64,000 nucleotides of DNA, taken from the NCBI RefSeq assembly GCF_024704385.1, contig NZ_JAJDFX010000002.1, forward strand, positions 496,001 to 560,000. The letters run 5' to 3'. Positions 42,202-51,306 of this stretch are shown in pieces. The stretch is from Cellulomonas sp. P24. GTDB lineage: Bacteria > Actinomycetota > Actinomycetes > Actinomycetales > Cellulomonadaceae. The notes beneath the pieces were generated by a model that did no database searches, had not been told where the DNA came from, and worked only from the letters and a program-made list of their open reading frames with translations. The stretch's first letter is position 1; each line of letters opens with the position of its first letter. A program made the translations under genes and the position numbers.

Positions 42202-42972
42202 ATGGCCCCCGGTCACCGCGCAGGTTCCTCGACCCGGTTGCTGATCCTGGGGTGCGTGCGCCTCTTCCAGCCGGTCCACGGCTACTTCATCCGTCGTGAG
42301 CTGCTGTCCTGGCACGTCGACGACTGGGCGTTCGTGCACCCGGGGTCGATCTACAACGCGTTGCGATCGCTGACGTCCCAAGGCCTGCTCGAGGAGGTCC
42401 GCACATCGGCGGGCGGCGCCCGGCCGGCGCGGACGTCGTACCAGCTCACCGACGCGGGCGAGTCGATGTTCGGCGTCCTCCTTCGCGACTCACTATCCGA
42501 CCCCGACGACGCGATCGCCTTCCTCGTCGCGGTGAACTTCGCCCCGTCCCTCTCACGGGACGAGGTCGTCACGCTGGTCGGCGAGCACGCCGACGGCCTC
42601 CGTGCGCAGGTCGAGGCCGCCCCGGCCGCTCTCGCCGCCTTCCTCGCGCGACGGGACTCGCCGCCCTCGGCGTCCGAGACGCTGCGCCTGCTCGCGGCAC
42701 GATCCGCCGGTGAGCTCTCCTGGTGCGAGGAGTACCTCGCGCGGGTCCGCTCCGGTGCGTACGCCTTCTTCGGCGAGGAGCCCGACTGGGTCCCGTCGGA
42801 GGAGCAGGTCGCCGAGGCGGTCGCCGCCGGCGCCGGCGGAGGCATGCGCGACGTCCGCGCCGCGGAGAACGGTGCGACGGGGACCGGAACGCGACAGCAC
42901 GGTGCCGAAGCCGGGATGAACGACCTCCCCGAACCGGACGGGTCAGACGACCCACACGGCAAAGACGCGTAA
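42202..42972 (+). CDS. PadR-family transcriptional regulator
   Basis: A 256-residue repressor. Residues 10-85 form the PadR winged helix (RLLILGCVRLFQPVHGYFIR, PGSIYNALRSLTSQGLLEEV, RTSYQLTDAGE), followed by the PadR C-terminal dimerisation helices (LAAFLARRDSPPSASETLRL). The C-terminal tail of about 50 residues is low complexity. It stands 63 bp upstream of the ABC exporter genes and probably represses them, and itself, until a toxic compound binds. Confidence 0.9.
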   Translation: MAPGHRAGSSTRLLILGCVRLFQPVHGYFIRRELLSWHVDDWAFVHPGSIYNALRSLTSQGLLEEVRTSAGGARPARTSYQLTDAGESMFGVLLRDSLSDPDDAIAFLVAVNFAPSLSRDEVVTLVGEHADGLRAQVEAAPAALAAFLARRDSPPSASETLRLLAARSAGELSWCEEYLARVRSGAYAFFGEEPDWVPSEEQVAEAVAAGAGGGMRDVRAAENGATGTGTRQHGAEAGMNDLPEPDGSDDPHGKDA

Positions 42973-43011
42973 TAGTCAACCTTGACGAGTAATAGTCGTC
43001 GCTGAATACTG
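42970..43011 (+). promoter_or_regulatory. Promoter with overlapping operator for the ABC exporter
   Basis: A -35-like TTGACG (42983-42988), 17 bases, and AATACT (43006-43011) make a plausible sigma-A-type promoter. A perfect inverted repeat GTCAA-CC-TTGAC (42976-42987) covers the -35. GTAATAGTC occurs as a direct repeat at 42970-42978 and 42990-42998, 20 bases apart. A PadR dimer bound here would block RNA polymerase. It lies between the padR stop and the ATPase start. Confidence 0.6.
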
Positions 43012-43035
43012 GTGCCCTCACGAAAGGAGCCCCGG

Positions 43036-44019
43036 ATGATCCACGCACGCGGCCTGGCCCGCACCTTCCGCACCCGCCGAGGAGACGTCGACGCGGTGCG
43101 CGGCGTCGACCTGGACGTCCAGCCCGAGGAGATCGTCGGGTTCCTCGGCCCCAACGGCGCCGGCAAGACGACCACCCTCCGCATGCTCACGACCCTCCTC
43201 GAGCCGACCCGCGGCGAGGCGACGGTCGCCGGACTCGACCTCCGCCGGGACCCCGCCGGCGTGCGTCGCCGTATCGGGTACGTCGCCCAGTCGGGCTCGA
43301 CCTCCGGGAACGCCCGTGCGGGTGAAGAGGTCGTCGACCACGCCCTGCTCTACGGCGAGGACAAGGCCGTCGCGACCGCCCGCGGCAAGGAGCTCTTCGA
43401 GCAGCTGGACCTGGACGGGCTCTGGGACCGCACGTGCTCGTCGCTCTCCGGCGGGCAGCGCCGCAGGCTCGACATCGCGATGGGGCTCGTGCACGTCCCC
43501 CGACTCGTGTTCCTCGACGAGCCGACCACCGGGCTCGACCCCCAGGCGCGCGCGAACCTCTGGGAGCACGTCCGCGCCCTGCGCGACGACCGCGGAAGCA
43601 CCGTGTTCCTGACGACGCACTACCTCGACGAGGCCGACGCCCTGTGCGACCGCATCCTCGTGATCGACCACGGCACGATCGTCGCCGAGGGCAGCCCGGA
43701 CGAGCTCAAGCGGCGCGTCTCGGGCGACGCCGTCATCCTCACCGTCGCCCAGCACGCAGACCTCGCCCGAGCCGAGGCCGCTGCGGCAGCCCTCCCCGGC
43801 GCGACCCTCGTCGGCACCAAGGACCGCACCATCGTCGTCCGCGTCCCCGCCGGCGCGACCCTGCTCGCCGGGCTGCTGCGATCCCTCGACCACGACGGCG
43901 TCGCACTCGACTCGGTCGAGCTCCGCCGCCCGACCCTCGACGACGTCTTCCTCACCCTGACCGGCCGTTCGCTGCGCGACGGCGAGACCGCCCCCACCCC
44001 TGCCGGAGCCACCGCATGA
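43036..44019 (+). CDS. ABC exporter ATPase (DrrA-like)
   Basis: ATPase of a drug- or lipid-exporting ABC system, 327 residues. Walker A GPNGAGKTTTLRML, signature LSGGQRRRLDIAMGLV, Walker B LVFLDEPTTGLD, and the H-loop TTHYLDEADALCD are intact. The C-terminal 80 residues form the DrrA-type domain (VEERRPTLDDVFLTLTGRSL-like LRRPTLDDVFLTLTGRSL). ATG 43036 follows AAAGGAGC. It overlaps the permease by 4 nt. Confidence 0.92.
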   Translation: MIHARGLARTFRTRRGDVDAVRGVDLDVQPEEIVGFLGPNGAGKTTTLRMLTTLLEPTRGEATVAGLDLRRDPAGVRRRIGYVAQSGSTSGNARAGEEVVDHALLYGEDKAVATARGKELFEQLDLDGLWDRTCSSLSGGQRRRLDIAMGLVHVPRLVFLDEPTTGLDPQARANLWEHVRALRDDRGSTVFLTTHYLDEADALCDRILVIDHGTIVAEGSPDELKRRVSGDAVILTVAQHADLARAEAAAAALPGATLVGTKDRTIVVRVPAGATLLAGLLRSLDHDGVALDSVELRRPTLDDVFLTLTGRSLRDGETAPTPAGATA

Positions 44020-44801
44020 CGACCACCGACTCGCTCGCACGCACCCGCAGCACCTTCGTCCACGACACCCTGGTGGTCTTCCGCCGCGCGATGCGGCTCT
44101 CGCTGAGGAACCCGGTCTGGACAGTCATGGGACTGGCTCAACCGATCCTGTACCTGACGCTCTTCGGGCCGCTGCTCGAGCCGCTCAAGGCACAGCTCGG
44201 CGTCGGCAACGCCTACCAGTTCTTCGTCCCGGGGCTCCTCGTGCAGCTCGGGATGTTCGGCGCGATGTTCGTCGGCTTCGGGCTCATCGCCGAGTGGCGT
44301 GACGGGGTCATCGAGTCCGAGCGCGTGACGCCCGCGCCCCGGTCGGCCCTCGTGCTCGGGCGTGTCCTGCGAGACGTCGCGGTGATCGCGGTCCAGGGCA
44401 CCGTGCTGTGCGCCGTGGGCTTCCTCCTCGGGCTCCGGGCGCCCCTCCTCGGGATCGTGATCGGTGTGCTCTCGGCAGCGCTGCTGGGGGCGGCCTTCGC
44501 CTCGGCGTCGTACGCGGTGGCCCTCACGGTCAAGAGCGAGGACGCCCTCGCGCCGCTGCTGAACGGCATCGCGCTGCCGCTCCTGCTCCTGTCCGGGATC
44601 CTGCTGCCCATCGTCTCGCCGGCGTGGCTCAAGCACGTGAGCGACGCGAACCCGCTCAAGCACGTGGTCGACGGGATCCGTGCCGAGTTCCTGGGCCACC
44701 TGACGTCCGCCGAGTCGCTCTGGGGCTACGCGGTCACGATCGGGCTGGTGATCCTCGGTGTGTGGTTCGGGACACGCACGTTCCGGCGCGAGAACAGCTG
44801 A
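44016..44801 (+). CDS. ABC exporter permease (DrrB-like, ABC2 type)
   Basis: A 261-residue ABC2-type permease with six membrane helices. The pattern NPVWTVMGLAQPILYLTLFG, FVPGLLVQLGMFGAMFVGFG, then helices 3-5 and LPLLLLSGILLPIVSPAWLK, with the C-terminal WGYAVTIGLVILGVWFGTRT, is typical of DrrB. It overlaps the ATPase gene by 4 nt; the pair plus PadR form a regulated efflux cassette whose substrate is unknown. Confidence 0.9.
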   Translation: MTTTDSLARTRSTFVHDTLVVFRRAMRLSLRNPVWTVMGLAQPILYLTLFGPLLEPLKAQLGVGNAYQFFVPGLLVQLGMFGAMFVGFGLIAEWRDGVIESERVTPAPRSALVLGRVLRDVAVIAVQGTVLCAVGFLLGLRAPLLGIVIGVLSAALLGAAFASASYAVALTVKSEDALAPLLNGIALPLLLLSGILLPIVSPAWLKHVSDANPLKHVVDGIRAEFLGHLTSAESLWGYAVTIGLVILGVWFGTRTFRRENS

Positions 44802-44816
44802 GAGATCAGGCCGGGC

Positions 44817-45371
44817 TCACTCCACGCCAAGCAGGACCTCGATCGCACGCGCGCAGAACGCATCGACCGGTCCCTCGGCGTATCCCCTCGCCCCGTGGCG
44901 TCGCCGGAACGTCGAGGAACGGATCTCGTGCGCGGTGAGCGGGTCACCGTGGTCGAAGTAGGCCGTGAGCCGGTGGCACAGCGCGTCGACGTCGTCCATG
45001 TCGTACCCGAGGTGGCCAGGCTGGGCCGGGGCGAACCGTTGCCGCTCGGGCCGGCCCAGCCGCCCGTAGAGCGACCGGGCCTGCTCGGCGAGGTGGTTCA
45101 TCCACGCCTGCTGCCCCTCCGCCGCCAGCTTCTGGGCACGCGCCCGGGCCACGAACGCCGCCTCGAGGCGATCGAGCGCCGCGTCGACCGCGGCCGTCGA
45201 GTAGCCTCCCCGCACCAGGTCGAACGCGGCGAGCCGGACGTCGTGACCCGACAGGTCCCCCGCGACACCGTTCTCGTAGACCTCGCGCGCGTGGTCGAAG
45301 AACTCGTCGACGTCCTCGGGCGCGTAGCCGGTGCGCAGCCGCGACACGGTACGGAACATCCCCGCCATCAT
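44817..45371 (-). CDS. DivIVA-domain-like protein with four GY-x4-VD modules
   Basis: A 184-residue protein whose sequence is built from four GY-x4-VD modules at residues about 15, 56, 122 and 163. The first and third are followed by EFFDHA and ALCHRL, resembling the DivIVA N-terminal membrane-binding motif. Spacing is 41, 66 and 41 residues, so the protein looks like a duplicated pair. Unlike DivIVA itself there is no long coiled coil. ATG 45371 overlaps the rlmN stop, so it is in the rlmN operon. Related small DivIVA-domain proteins adjoin rlmN in other actinobacteria; the role is unknown. Confidence 0.78.
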   Translation of the reverse strand: MMAGMFRTVSRLRTGYAPEDVDEFFDHAREVYENGVAGDLSGHDVRLAAFDLVRGGYSTAAVDAALDRLEAAFVARARAQKLAAEGQQAWMNHLAEQARSLYGRLGRPERQRFAPAQPGHLGYDMDDVDALCHRLTAYFDHGDPLTAHEIRSSTFRRRHGARGYAEGPVDAFCARAIEVLLGVE

Positions 45372-46612
45372 TCCTCCTCCGCGGCCAGCTGGCCGCACGC
45401 CCCATCGATGTCGCTCCCACGTGTGTCCCGCACCGTCGTCGGGATCCCATGGGCCCGAAGACGCTCCACGAAGACCCGCTCGACAGCAGGATCGCTCGCC
45501 GTCCAGATCGACCCGGGGGTCGGGTTCAACGGGATCGGGTTCACGTGCACCCATCCCCGCCCCCGGGCGTTCAGCTTGGTCCCGAGCAGGTCCGCACGCC
45601 AGGCGTGGTCGTTCATGTCCTTGATCAGCGCGTACTCGATCGACACCCGGCGACCGGTGACCTCGAAGTAGTTCCGTGCCGAGTCGAGCGCCTCGTCGAC
45701 GCTCCATCGCGTGTTGACGGGCACGAGCTCGCTCCGGAGCTCGTCGTCGGGCGCGTGCAGCGAGAGCGCCAACGTGACCGGGATGCCCTCCTGCGCGAGC
45801 CTGTCCATCGCAGGAACGAGCCCCACGGTCGACACGGTGATGTTCCGCGCCGACATCCCGAAGCCGTCAGGCGCCGGGGCGACGAGCCGACGGACCGTCT
45901 CCATCACGGCGCGGTAGTTCGCGAGGGGCTCACCCATCCCCATGAAGACGACGTTGCTCAGCCGCGCCGGTCCACCCGGGATGTCACCGTCCGCGAGCGA
46001 GCGGGCCGCCGAGCGCACCTGCTCCACGATCTCTGCGGTCGACAGGTTCCGCGTCAGTCCAAGCTGCCCGGTCGCGCAGAACGGGCACGCCATGCCACAG
46101 CCCGCCTGGCTCGAGACGCACAACGTCGTCCGGTTCGGGTACCGCATGAGGACCGACTCGACCTTCGCCGCGTCGAACAGGTGCCACAGCGTCTTGACGG
46201 TGGTCCCGGCGTCGGCGGTGAGGGTGCGCGCAGCGGTCAGCAGGTTCGGGAAGAGCTCAGCCACGAGCGTGGTGCGGGTGGCGAGCGGGAGGTCGGTCAT
46301 CTCAGCCGCGTCGGCGGTCAGGTGGGTGAAGTAGTGCGTCGCGAGCTGCTTGGTCCGGAAGGGCTTCTCCCCGAGCTCGGCGACCGCAGCGGCCCGCTGC
46401 TCCGGCGTCAGGTCGACGAAGTGACGTGGCGGTTTGCCACGGGCGCCCCGCGTCGACGTGGAGAAGCTCAACGGGACGGGACCCCCGCCGTCGATCGGCA
46501 CCGGGCGCACCTGTCGCGCACGCGCGGCCGCGCGTCCGGCCGGCGTGCGAGGGCTGCCCCCGCTCGGTGCGGCGGATCGTTCGGGCGTGGGAGGTGCTGT
46601 CGGCTCAGGCAT
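45368..46612 (-). CDS. rlmN: 23S rRNA (adenine-2503)-C2 methyltransferase, radical SAM
   Basis: Methylates A2503 of 23S rRNA and A37 of some tRNAs. Radical SAM cysteines are in [11 protein letters not shown]-binding [10 protein letters not shown] and the second catalytic cysteine in [12 protein letters not shown] near the C-terminus are present. ATG 46612 gives 414 residues, with an N-terminal Pro/Ala-rich extension of about 55 residues before the conserved FVDLTPEQR; a later start is possible but no better codon is evident. It lies 20 bp after cdsA. Confidence 0.93.
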   Translation of the reverse strand: MPEPTAPPTPERSAAPSGGSPRTPAGRAAARARQVRPVPIDGGGPVPLSFSTSTRGARGKPPRHFVDLTPEQRAAAVAELGEKPFRTKQLATHYFTHLTADAAEMTDLPLATRTTLVAELFPNLLTAARTLTADAGTTVKTLWHLFDAAKVESVLMRYPNRTTLCVSSQAGCGMACPFCATGQLGLTRNLSTAEIVEQVRSAARSLADGDIPGGPARLSNVVFMGMGEPLANYRAVMETVRRLVAPAPDGFGMSARNITVSTVGLVPAMDRLAQEGIPVTLALSLHAPDDELRSELVPVNTRWSVDEALDSARNYFEVTGRRVSIEYALIKDMNDHAWRADLLGTKLNARGRGWVHVNPIPLNPTPGSIWTASDPAVERVFVERLRAHGIPTTVRDTRGSDIDGACGQLAAEEE

Positions 46613-46632
46613 CAGGTCCAGGATCCCATGAC

Positions 46633-47499
46633 TCAGTCCCCGACCGGCAGGGCTGCCATGAGGATGACGTACACGACCGGGGCGGTGAGCAGCAACGAGT
46701 CCAGCCGATCGAGCACGCCGCCGTGCCCCGGGAGCAGGCTCCCCATGTCCTTGAGCTCGAGGTCGCGCTTGAGAAGCGACTCGGACAGGTCGCCGACCGT
46801 AGCGGTCACCACCGTCGCCAGTCCGAGGAGCACCCCGATCGCCGGCCCCTGCTTGAAGAGCACCATGACGCCCACGACACCGACGACGACAGCCAGGACC
46901 ACCGAACCGACGAGACCCTCCCAGGTCTTCTTCGGGCTGACCGACGGGGCCAGCGGGTGGCGGCCGATGAGCACGCCGAACGTGTAGCCGCCGACGTCGC
47001 TCGCGACGGCGAGCAGGACGAACAGCGCGACGCGACGCTCGCCATCCGCCATGGACAGCATCAGCATCACGAAGCCGGCGAGGAACGGCAGGTACGCCGC
47101 AGCGAACGTCCCTGCGGTCGCGTCGCGCAGCGCCGACTCGCCGCTGCCGTCGAGGACGCGCCAGATGACCACACCGCCGGCCGTGAGCATCGTCGAGACC
47201 AGGAGCGCCTCGGCACCGGCCGTGTATGCGGACACCAGGACGCCGGCTGCGCCCACCAGGAGCGGCAGCAGCGGGAGGTGGATGCCCCGCCGGGCGACGG
47301 CCTGAGCGAGCTCCCACAACGCCGCACCGACGGCGAGGATCGCGAAGACGACGAAGAGCTCCTTGCGGAACACCAAGGTCGCGGCGACCGCCGCCAGCAG
47401 GCCGACGCCGACGAGGACCGCGACCGGGAGGTTGCGGCCCGCCCGTGGCATCGGGTGCGACTCGTGGCCGACGTCGTCGGCGTGGACCAGGTCAGTCAT
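46633..47499 (-). CDS. cdsA: CDP-diacylglycerol synthase (phosphatidate cytidylyltransferase)
   Basis: Makes CDP-diacylglycerol, the precursor of all phospholipids. The 288-residue protein has about eight membrane helices and the family signature [20 protein letters not shown] followed by GVLDRLDS near the C-terminus. The start ATG 47499 shares one base with the frr stop. Order pyrH-frr-cdsA is conserved. Confidence 0.94.
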   Translation of the reverse strand: MTDLVHADDVGHESHPMPRAGRNLPVAVLVGVGLLAAVAATLVFRKELFVVFAILAVGAALWELAQAVARRGIHLPLLPLLVGAAGVLVSAYTAGAEALLVSTMLTAGGVVIWRVLDGSGESALRDATAGTFAAAYLPFLAGFVMLMLSMADGERRVALFVLLAVASDVGGYTFGVLIGRHPLAPSVSPKKTWEGLVGSVVLAVVVGVVGVMVLFKQGPAIGVLLGLATVVTATVGDLSESLLKRDLELKDMGSLLPGHGGVLDRLDSLLLTAPVVYVILMAALPVGD

Positions 47500-48056
47500 C
47501 AGACCTCGAGCAGCTCGCTCTCCTTGGCGAGGAGCACGGTGTCGATCACGTCGATGTGGCGCTTGGTCACGGCCTCGAGCTCCTTCTCGGCGCGCGCGAC
47601 CTCGTCTTCGCCGGCCTCGCCGTCCTTCGAGATGCGGTCGAGCTCGTCCTTGGCGCGTCGGCGGATGTTGCGGACCGAGATGCGCGCGTCCTCCGCCTTC
47701 GCCTTCGCGAGCTTGACGAAGTCCTTGCGGCGTTCCTCGGTGAGGGCCGGCAGCACCACCCGGATGACGTTGCCGTCGTTGGTCGGGTTGACGCCGAGGT
47801 CCGAGTCGCGCAGGGCCTTCTCGATCCCCACGCTCGCGGACTTGTCGAACGGCGAGATGAGGATCGTGCGCGCCTCAGGGGTGTTGAACGACGCCAGCTG
47901 CTGCAGCGGTGTCGGCGAGCCGTAGTAGTCGACGAAGATCTTGGCGAACATCGCCGCACTCGCCCGTCCGGTCCTGATCGACGCGAAGTCCTCCTTCGCC
48001 ACCTCGATCGCCTTGTTCATCTTCTCCTCAGCCTCGAGGAGGGTCTCGTCGATCAC
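47499..48056 (-). CDS. frr: Ribosome recycling factor
   Basis: Splits post-termination ribosomes with EF-G. The 185-residue protein has the normal length and motifs [28 protein letters not shown] and [19 protein letters not shown]. It starts at GTG 48056, overlapping the pyrH stop by 4 nt. Confidence 0.96.
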   Translation of the reverse strand: MIDETLLEAEEKMNKAIEVAKEDFASIRTGRASAAMFAKIFVDYYGSPTPLQQLASFNTPEARTILISPFDKSASVGIEKALRDSDLGVNPTNDGNVIRVVLPALTEERRKDFVKLAKAKAEDARISVRNIRRRAKDELDRISKDGEAGEDEVARAEKELEAVTKRHIDVIDTVLLAKESELLEV

Positions 48057-48862
48057 GTGTGCTCCTTCATCGTCGTCTCGTCCGCCGTCAGCGCGCCGGG
48101 CCGGGCAGCCGTCACCAGCGTGCCGATCTTCTCACCCAGGAGGGCCCGTGTGACGTTCCCACCCTCGCTCATCCCGAACACCCGCATGCGCACGCCGTTG
48201 TCCATGCACAGGCTGAAGGCCGTCGCGTCCACGACGCGCAGCCCCTCCACGAGCGCCTCGGTGTAGGTCACGTGATCCAGCCGGCGAGCCTGCGGATCGA
48301 GGTGAGGGTCAGCCGTGTAGACGCCATCGACGCCGTTCTTGCCCATCAGGACCTCGTCGCAGTGCGTCTCGAGCGCTCGCTGCACGGCCACCGTGTCGGT
48401 GGAGAAGTACGGCATCCCCGCACCGGCGCCGAAGATCACGACGCGCCCCTTCTCCATGTGTCGGATCGCGCGGAGCGGGATGTAGGGCTCGGCGACCTGC
48501 CCCATGGTGATGGCGGTCTGCACCCGGGTGCTCACGCCGGCCTGCTCGAGGAAGTCCTGCAGCGCCAGACAGTTCATGACCGTACCGAGCATGCCCATGT
48601 AGTCCGCACGCGCACGGTCGAGCCCACGCTGGGAGAGCTCGGCCCCGCGGAAGAAGTTCCCGCCGCCGACCACGATCGCAACCTGGACCCCGGCGCGCAC
48701 CGCATCCGCGATCTCGGCGGCGACCCGCTGGACGACGTCGGGCGCGAGTCCGATCGCACCGCCGCCGAACGTCTCGCCCGAGAGCTTGAGCAGGACCCGT
48801 CGCGCCGGCGCGACCCCGTCGTGCGACTTGCCGCTCCGCGATGCTTCAGGATCCTGGCTCAT
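48053..48862 (-). CDS. pyrH: UMP kinase
   Basis: Phosphorylates UMP to UDP, feedback-regulated by UTP. The 269-residue protein starts ATG 48862 after GAGGAG. Amino-acid-kinase motifs include [43 protein letters not shown] and the phosphate-transfer region [17 protein letters not shown] 20-residue N-terminal extension is common in actinobacteria. Confidence 0.96.
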   Translation of the reverse strand: MSQDPEASRSGKSHDGVAPARRVLLKLSGETFGGGAIGLAPDVVQRVAAEIADAVRAGVQVAIVVGGGNFFRGAELSQRGLDRARADYMGMLGTVMNCLALQDFLEQAGVSTRVQTAITMGQVAEPYIPLRAIRHMEKGRVVIFGAGAGMPYFSTDTVAVQRALETHCDEVLMGKNGVDGVYTADPHLDPQARRLDHVTYTEALVEGLRVVDATAFSLCMDNGVRMRVFGMSEGGNVTRALLGEKIGTLVTAARPGALTADETTMKEHT

Positions 48863-48900
48863 CTGCTCTCCTCGCCGGTACGGGTGACGCTGGTGGTGCG

Positions 48901-48936
48901 CCGGTGGCCTCGACCCCGCAGGGTCGAGGCCACCGG
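48901..48936 (-). terminator. Perfect 16-bp hairpin after tsf
   Basis: 48901-48916 pairs with 48921-48936 without mismatch around CGCA. It begins 13 bases after the tsf stop and precedes pyrH, so it probably ends the rpsB-tsf transcript. There is no T-run. Confidence 0.82.
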
Positions 48937-48949
48937 CTGGGTCGACGCC

Positions 48950-49795
48950 TCAGGCGCCGACGCGGTACCGCACGAAGCCCGTCGCGGTCCCGCCGACCTC
49001 GGCGAGGACCTGCGCGACCGACTTCTTCGGGTCCTTCGCGAACGCCTGGTCCACCAGGACGTTCTCCTTGAAGAACCCGTTGAGGCGCCCTTCGACGATC
49101 TTCGTGAGAGCGGCCTCGGGCTTGCCCTCGTTCTTCGCCGTCTCCTCGGCGATGTGACGCTCCGAGGCCACGATCTCCTCCGGGACGTCGGTGCGCGAGA
49201 GGTACACCGGCGAGTACGCCGCGATGTGCATCGCGATGTCCTTCGCCACGGGTGCTCCGGCGGCGTCGGTCGCGACGAGGACGCCGACCTGCGGCGGGAG
49301 GTCCTTGTTCACCTTGTGCAGGTAGACCGTGACCTTCTCGCCCGCCACCCGGTCGACCCGCCGGACGACGATGCGCTCGCCGAGCGTCGCAGCCGTCTCG
49401 TCGACGACCGTCTGCAGCGGCGTGCCGTCGACGTCGGCTGCGAGCAGCGTCGCGGCGTCTGCCGCACCCGAGGCGACCGCCGTGGCGAGCACCGTCTCGG
49501 CGAGCGCGACGAACGCCGGGCTCTTCGCCACGAAGTCGGTCTCGGAGTTGACCTCGATCAGCACGCCGACCTCGCCCAGGCCGTCGGCAGCCGGGATGAT
49601 CTGCGCCGCCACGAGGCCGTCGGAGGCCGCGCGGTTCTCGCGCTTGCTGACGCCCTTGAGGCCCTTGACGCGGATGATCTCCAGCGCCTTGTCGGCGTTG
49701 CCGTCAGCCTCGTCGAGCGCCTTCTTGACGTCGAGCATGCCGGCACCGGTGCGCTCACGGAGCGCCTTGATGTCAGCGGCGGTGTAGTTCGCCAT
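48950..49795 (-). CDS. tsf: Elongation factor Ts
   Basis: Guanine-nucleotide exchange factor for EF-Tu. The 281-residue protein has MANYTAADIKALRERTGAGM, MLDVKKALDEADGN, EVNSETDFVAKSPAF and the C-terminal QAFAKDPKKSVAQVLAEVG. It lies 44 bp after rpsB, the usual two-gene ribosomal operon. Confidence 0.97.
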   Translation of the reverse strand: MANYTAADIKALRERTGAGMLDVKKALDEADGNADKALEIIRVKGLKGVSKRENRAASDGLVAAQIIPAADGLGEVGVLIEVNSETDFVAKSPAFVALAETVLATAVASGAADAATLLAADVDGTPLQTVVDETAATLGERIVVRRVDRVAGEKVTVYLHKVNKDLPPQVGVLVATDAAGAPVAKDIAMHIAAYSPVYLSRTDVPEEIVASERHIAEETAKNEGKPEAALTKIVEGRLNGFFKENVLVDQAFAKDPKKSVAQVLAEVGGTATGFVRYRVGA

Positions 49796-49839
49796 TACGG
49801 TGTCCGTCCTTCGTCAGTTCGCGTGGTCGTCGGTCCGGG

Positions 49840-50841
49840 TCACTCGGACGCGGGACCGGCTTCGGTGGTCTCGGCGGCAGCAGCGACCTCGGTGGTCGCC
49901 TCGGCGGCAGGAACCTCGGTGGTCGCCTCGGCGGCAGGAACCTCGGTGGTCGCCTCGGCGGCAGGGGCCTCGGTGGCCTCGACCGCGACGGGTGCCTCGG
50001 CGGCAGGAGCCTCCGTGGCAGGCGCCTCTGCGACAGGTGCCTCGGCAGGAGCCTCCGTAGCCTCCGAACCTGCGAGGAGCTCACGCTCCCACTCGGCAAG
50101 CGGCTCGGCCTCGGTGGCTGTCGCGTCGGCAGCCCCACCCGAGCGAGCGGTGTGGCGCTGGATCAGGCCCTCGGCGACGGCGTCTGCGACGACGCGCGTC
50201 AGGAGCGAGACGGCACGGATGGCGTCGTCGTTGCCCGGGATCTTGTAGTCGACGACGTCCGGGTCGCAGTTCGTGTCGAGGATCGCGACGATCGGGATCC
50301 CGAGCTTGCGCGCCTCGTCGACCGCGAGGTGCTCCTTGTTCGTGTCGACGATCCACACCGCGGACGGCACCTTGGCCATGTCGCGGATCCCGCCAAGGGT
50401 CTTCGCAAGCTTGTCGCGCTCGCGACGCATGATGAGGAGCTCCTTCTTCGTGAAGGCACTCCCGGCGACGTCGTCGAAGTCGATGAGCTCGAGCTCCTTG
50501 AGGCGCTGGAGCCGCTTGTTCACCGTCTGGAAGTTGGTGAGCATCCCACCGAGCCAGCGCTGGTTGACGTACGGCATCCCGACCCGCGCGGCCTGCTCGG
50601 CGACGGGCTCCTGCGCCTGCTTCTTCGTCCCGACGAAGAGGATGGTCCCGCCGTGCGCGACCGTCTCCTTGACGAAGTCGTACGCGCTGTCGATGTACGA
50701 GAGCGACTGCTGCAGGTCGACGATGTAGATGCCGTTGCGCTCGGTGAAGATGAAGCGCTTCATCTTGGGGTTCCAGCGACGGGTCTGGTGCCCGAAGTGG
50801 ACACCGCTCTCGAGCAGCTGGCGCATGGTCACGACGGCCAT
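49840..50841 (-). CDS. rpsB: 30S ribosomal protein S2 with extended repetitive tail
   Basis: Small-subunit protein. Motifs [40 protein letters not shown] and [15 protein letters not shown] mark the core. At 333 residues it is longer than the common 240-300, because a tail of about 80 Ala/Glu/Thr/Val-rich residues follows the core; this tail contains AEATTEVPA repeated exactly. ATG 50841 has a modest upstream purine stretch. It is first in the rpsB-tsf unit. Confidence 0.95.
   Translation of the reverse strand: MAVVTMRQLLESGVHFGHQTRRWNPKMKRFIFTERNGIYIVDLQQSLSYIDSAYDFVKETVAHGGTILFVGTKKQAQEPVAEQAARVGMPYVNQRWLGGMLTNFQTVNKRLQRLKELELIDFDDVAGSAFTKKELLIMRRERDKLAKTLGGIRDMAKVPSAVWIVDTNKEHLAVDEARKLGIPIVAILDTNCDPDVVDYKIPGNDDAIRAVSLLTRVVADAVAEGLIQRHTARSGGAADATATEAEPLAEWERELLAGSEATEAPAEAPVAEAPATEAPAAEAPVAVEATEAPAAEATTEVPAAEATTEVPAAEATTEVAAAAETTEAGPASE
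49864..49971. repeat. 27-nt tandem repeat encoding the S2 tail
   Basis: Three near-identical 27-nt units at 49891-49917, 49918-49944 and 49945-49971 (the last with two changes) follow a degenerate unit at 49864-49890. Each encodes the nonapeptide AEATTEVPA on the minus strand. Units are in-frame, so copy number can vary without frameshift. Confidence 0.92.
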
Positions 50842-51306
50842 GGCACGTCCTTCCGGCGCGCACCGCGAGGTGCACGCTGAGCAGCGGGCCCACTGCTGGG
50901 TCCGCGATCCGGTTGTCGGCACCGTCCGGGTGGTCGGTGCCCCTGGCGCCATGTCCGTGCTGGCGCCGGGGTGACCCGGACCGCTGCCAGCGCGAACTCT
51001 CGACCTGCTCGAAGCCAGGAGGCTGCCGGTCGGCAGTCGGTCCACGATCGCCGTGGAACCGGTGCCTCTGGGCGGCAGTCATCGAGAAGATGGCGCGCGA
51101 TGTCGATCGACTGACGTCGGTCGCGGTGCACAGACTACCCGAGTTCGCGGCGGTGTCCCACCGGATCCCGCTCCCCCGGACGACCTCGCCCACCGGGGGC
51201 ACCGGCCGACGGGCGAGCCGACCACAATGCGGGCCTCGCTGACGGTCGCCACCCACCGCCGGTGGAGCCCGGGAGTGACGCACACGTGGCCGCCCAGGAT
51301 GGGCGC
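50842..51306. other. 465-bp region without a gene: rpsB leader and divergent promoters
   Basis: No credible coding frame. On the rpsB side two adjacent inverted repeats are seen: GGCACCG (50918-50924) with CGGTGCC (50935-50941), and 50941-50950 with 50962-50971 (10 bases, one G-T pair). On the minus strand these would be hairpins in the rpsB 5' leader. The right part probably holds the rpsB promoter and that of the divergent M23 protein gene at 51307. No clear -10/-35 was assigned. Confidence 0.45.

Noticed and set aside
49864-49971. Possible CRISPR array
   Set aside because: The units are contiguous, in frame and translate to a clear peptide repeat in S2; no spacers are present.
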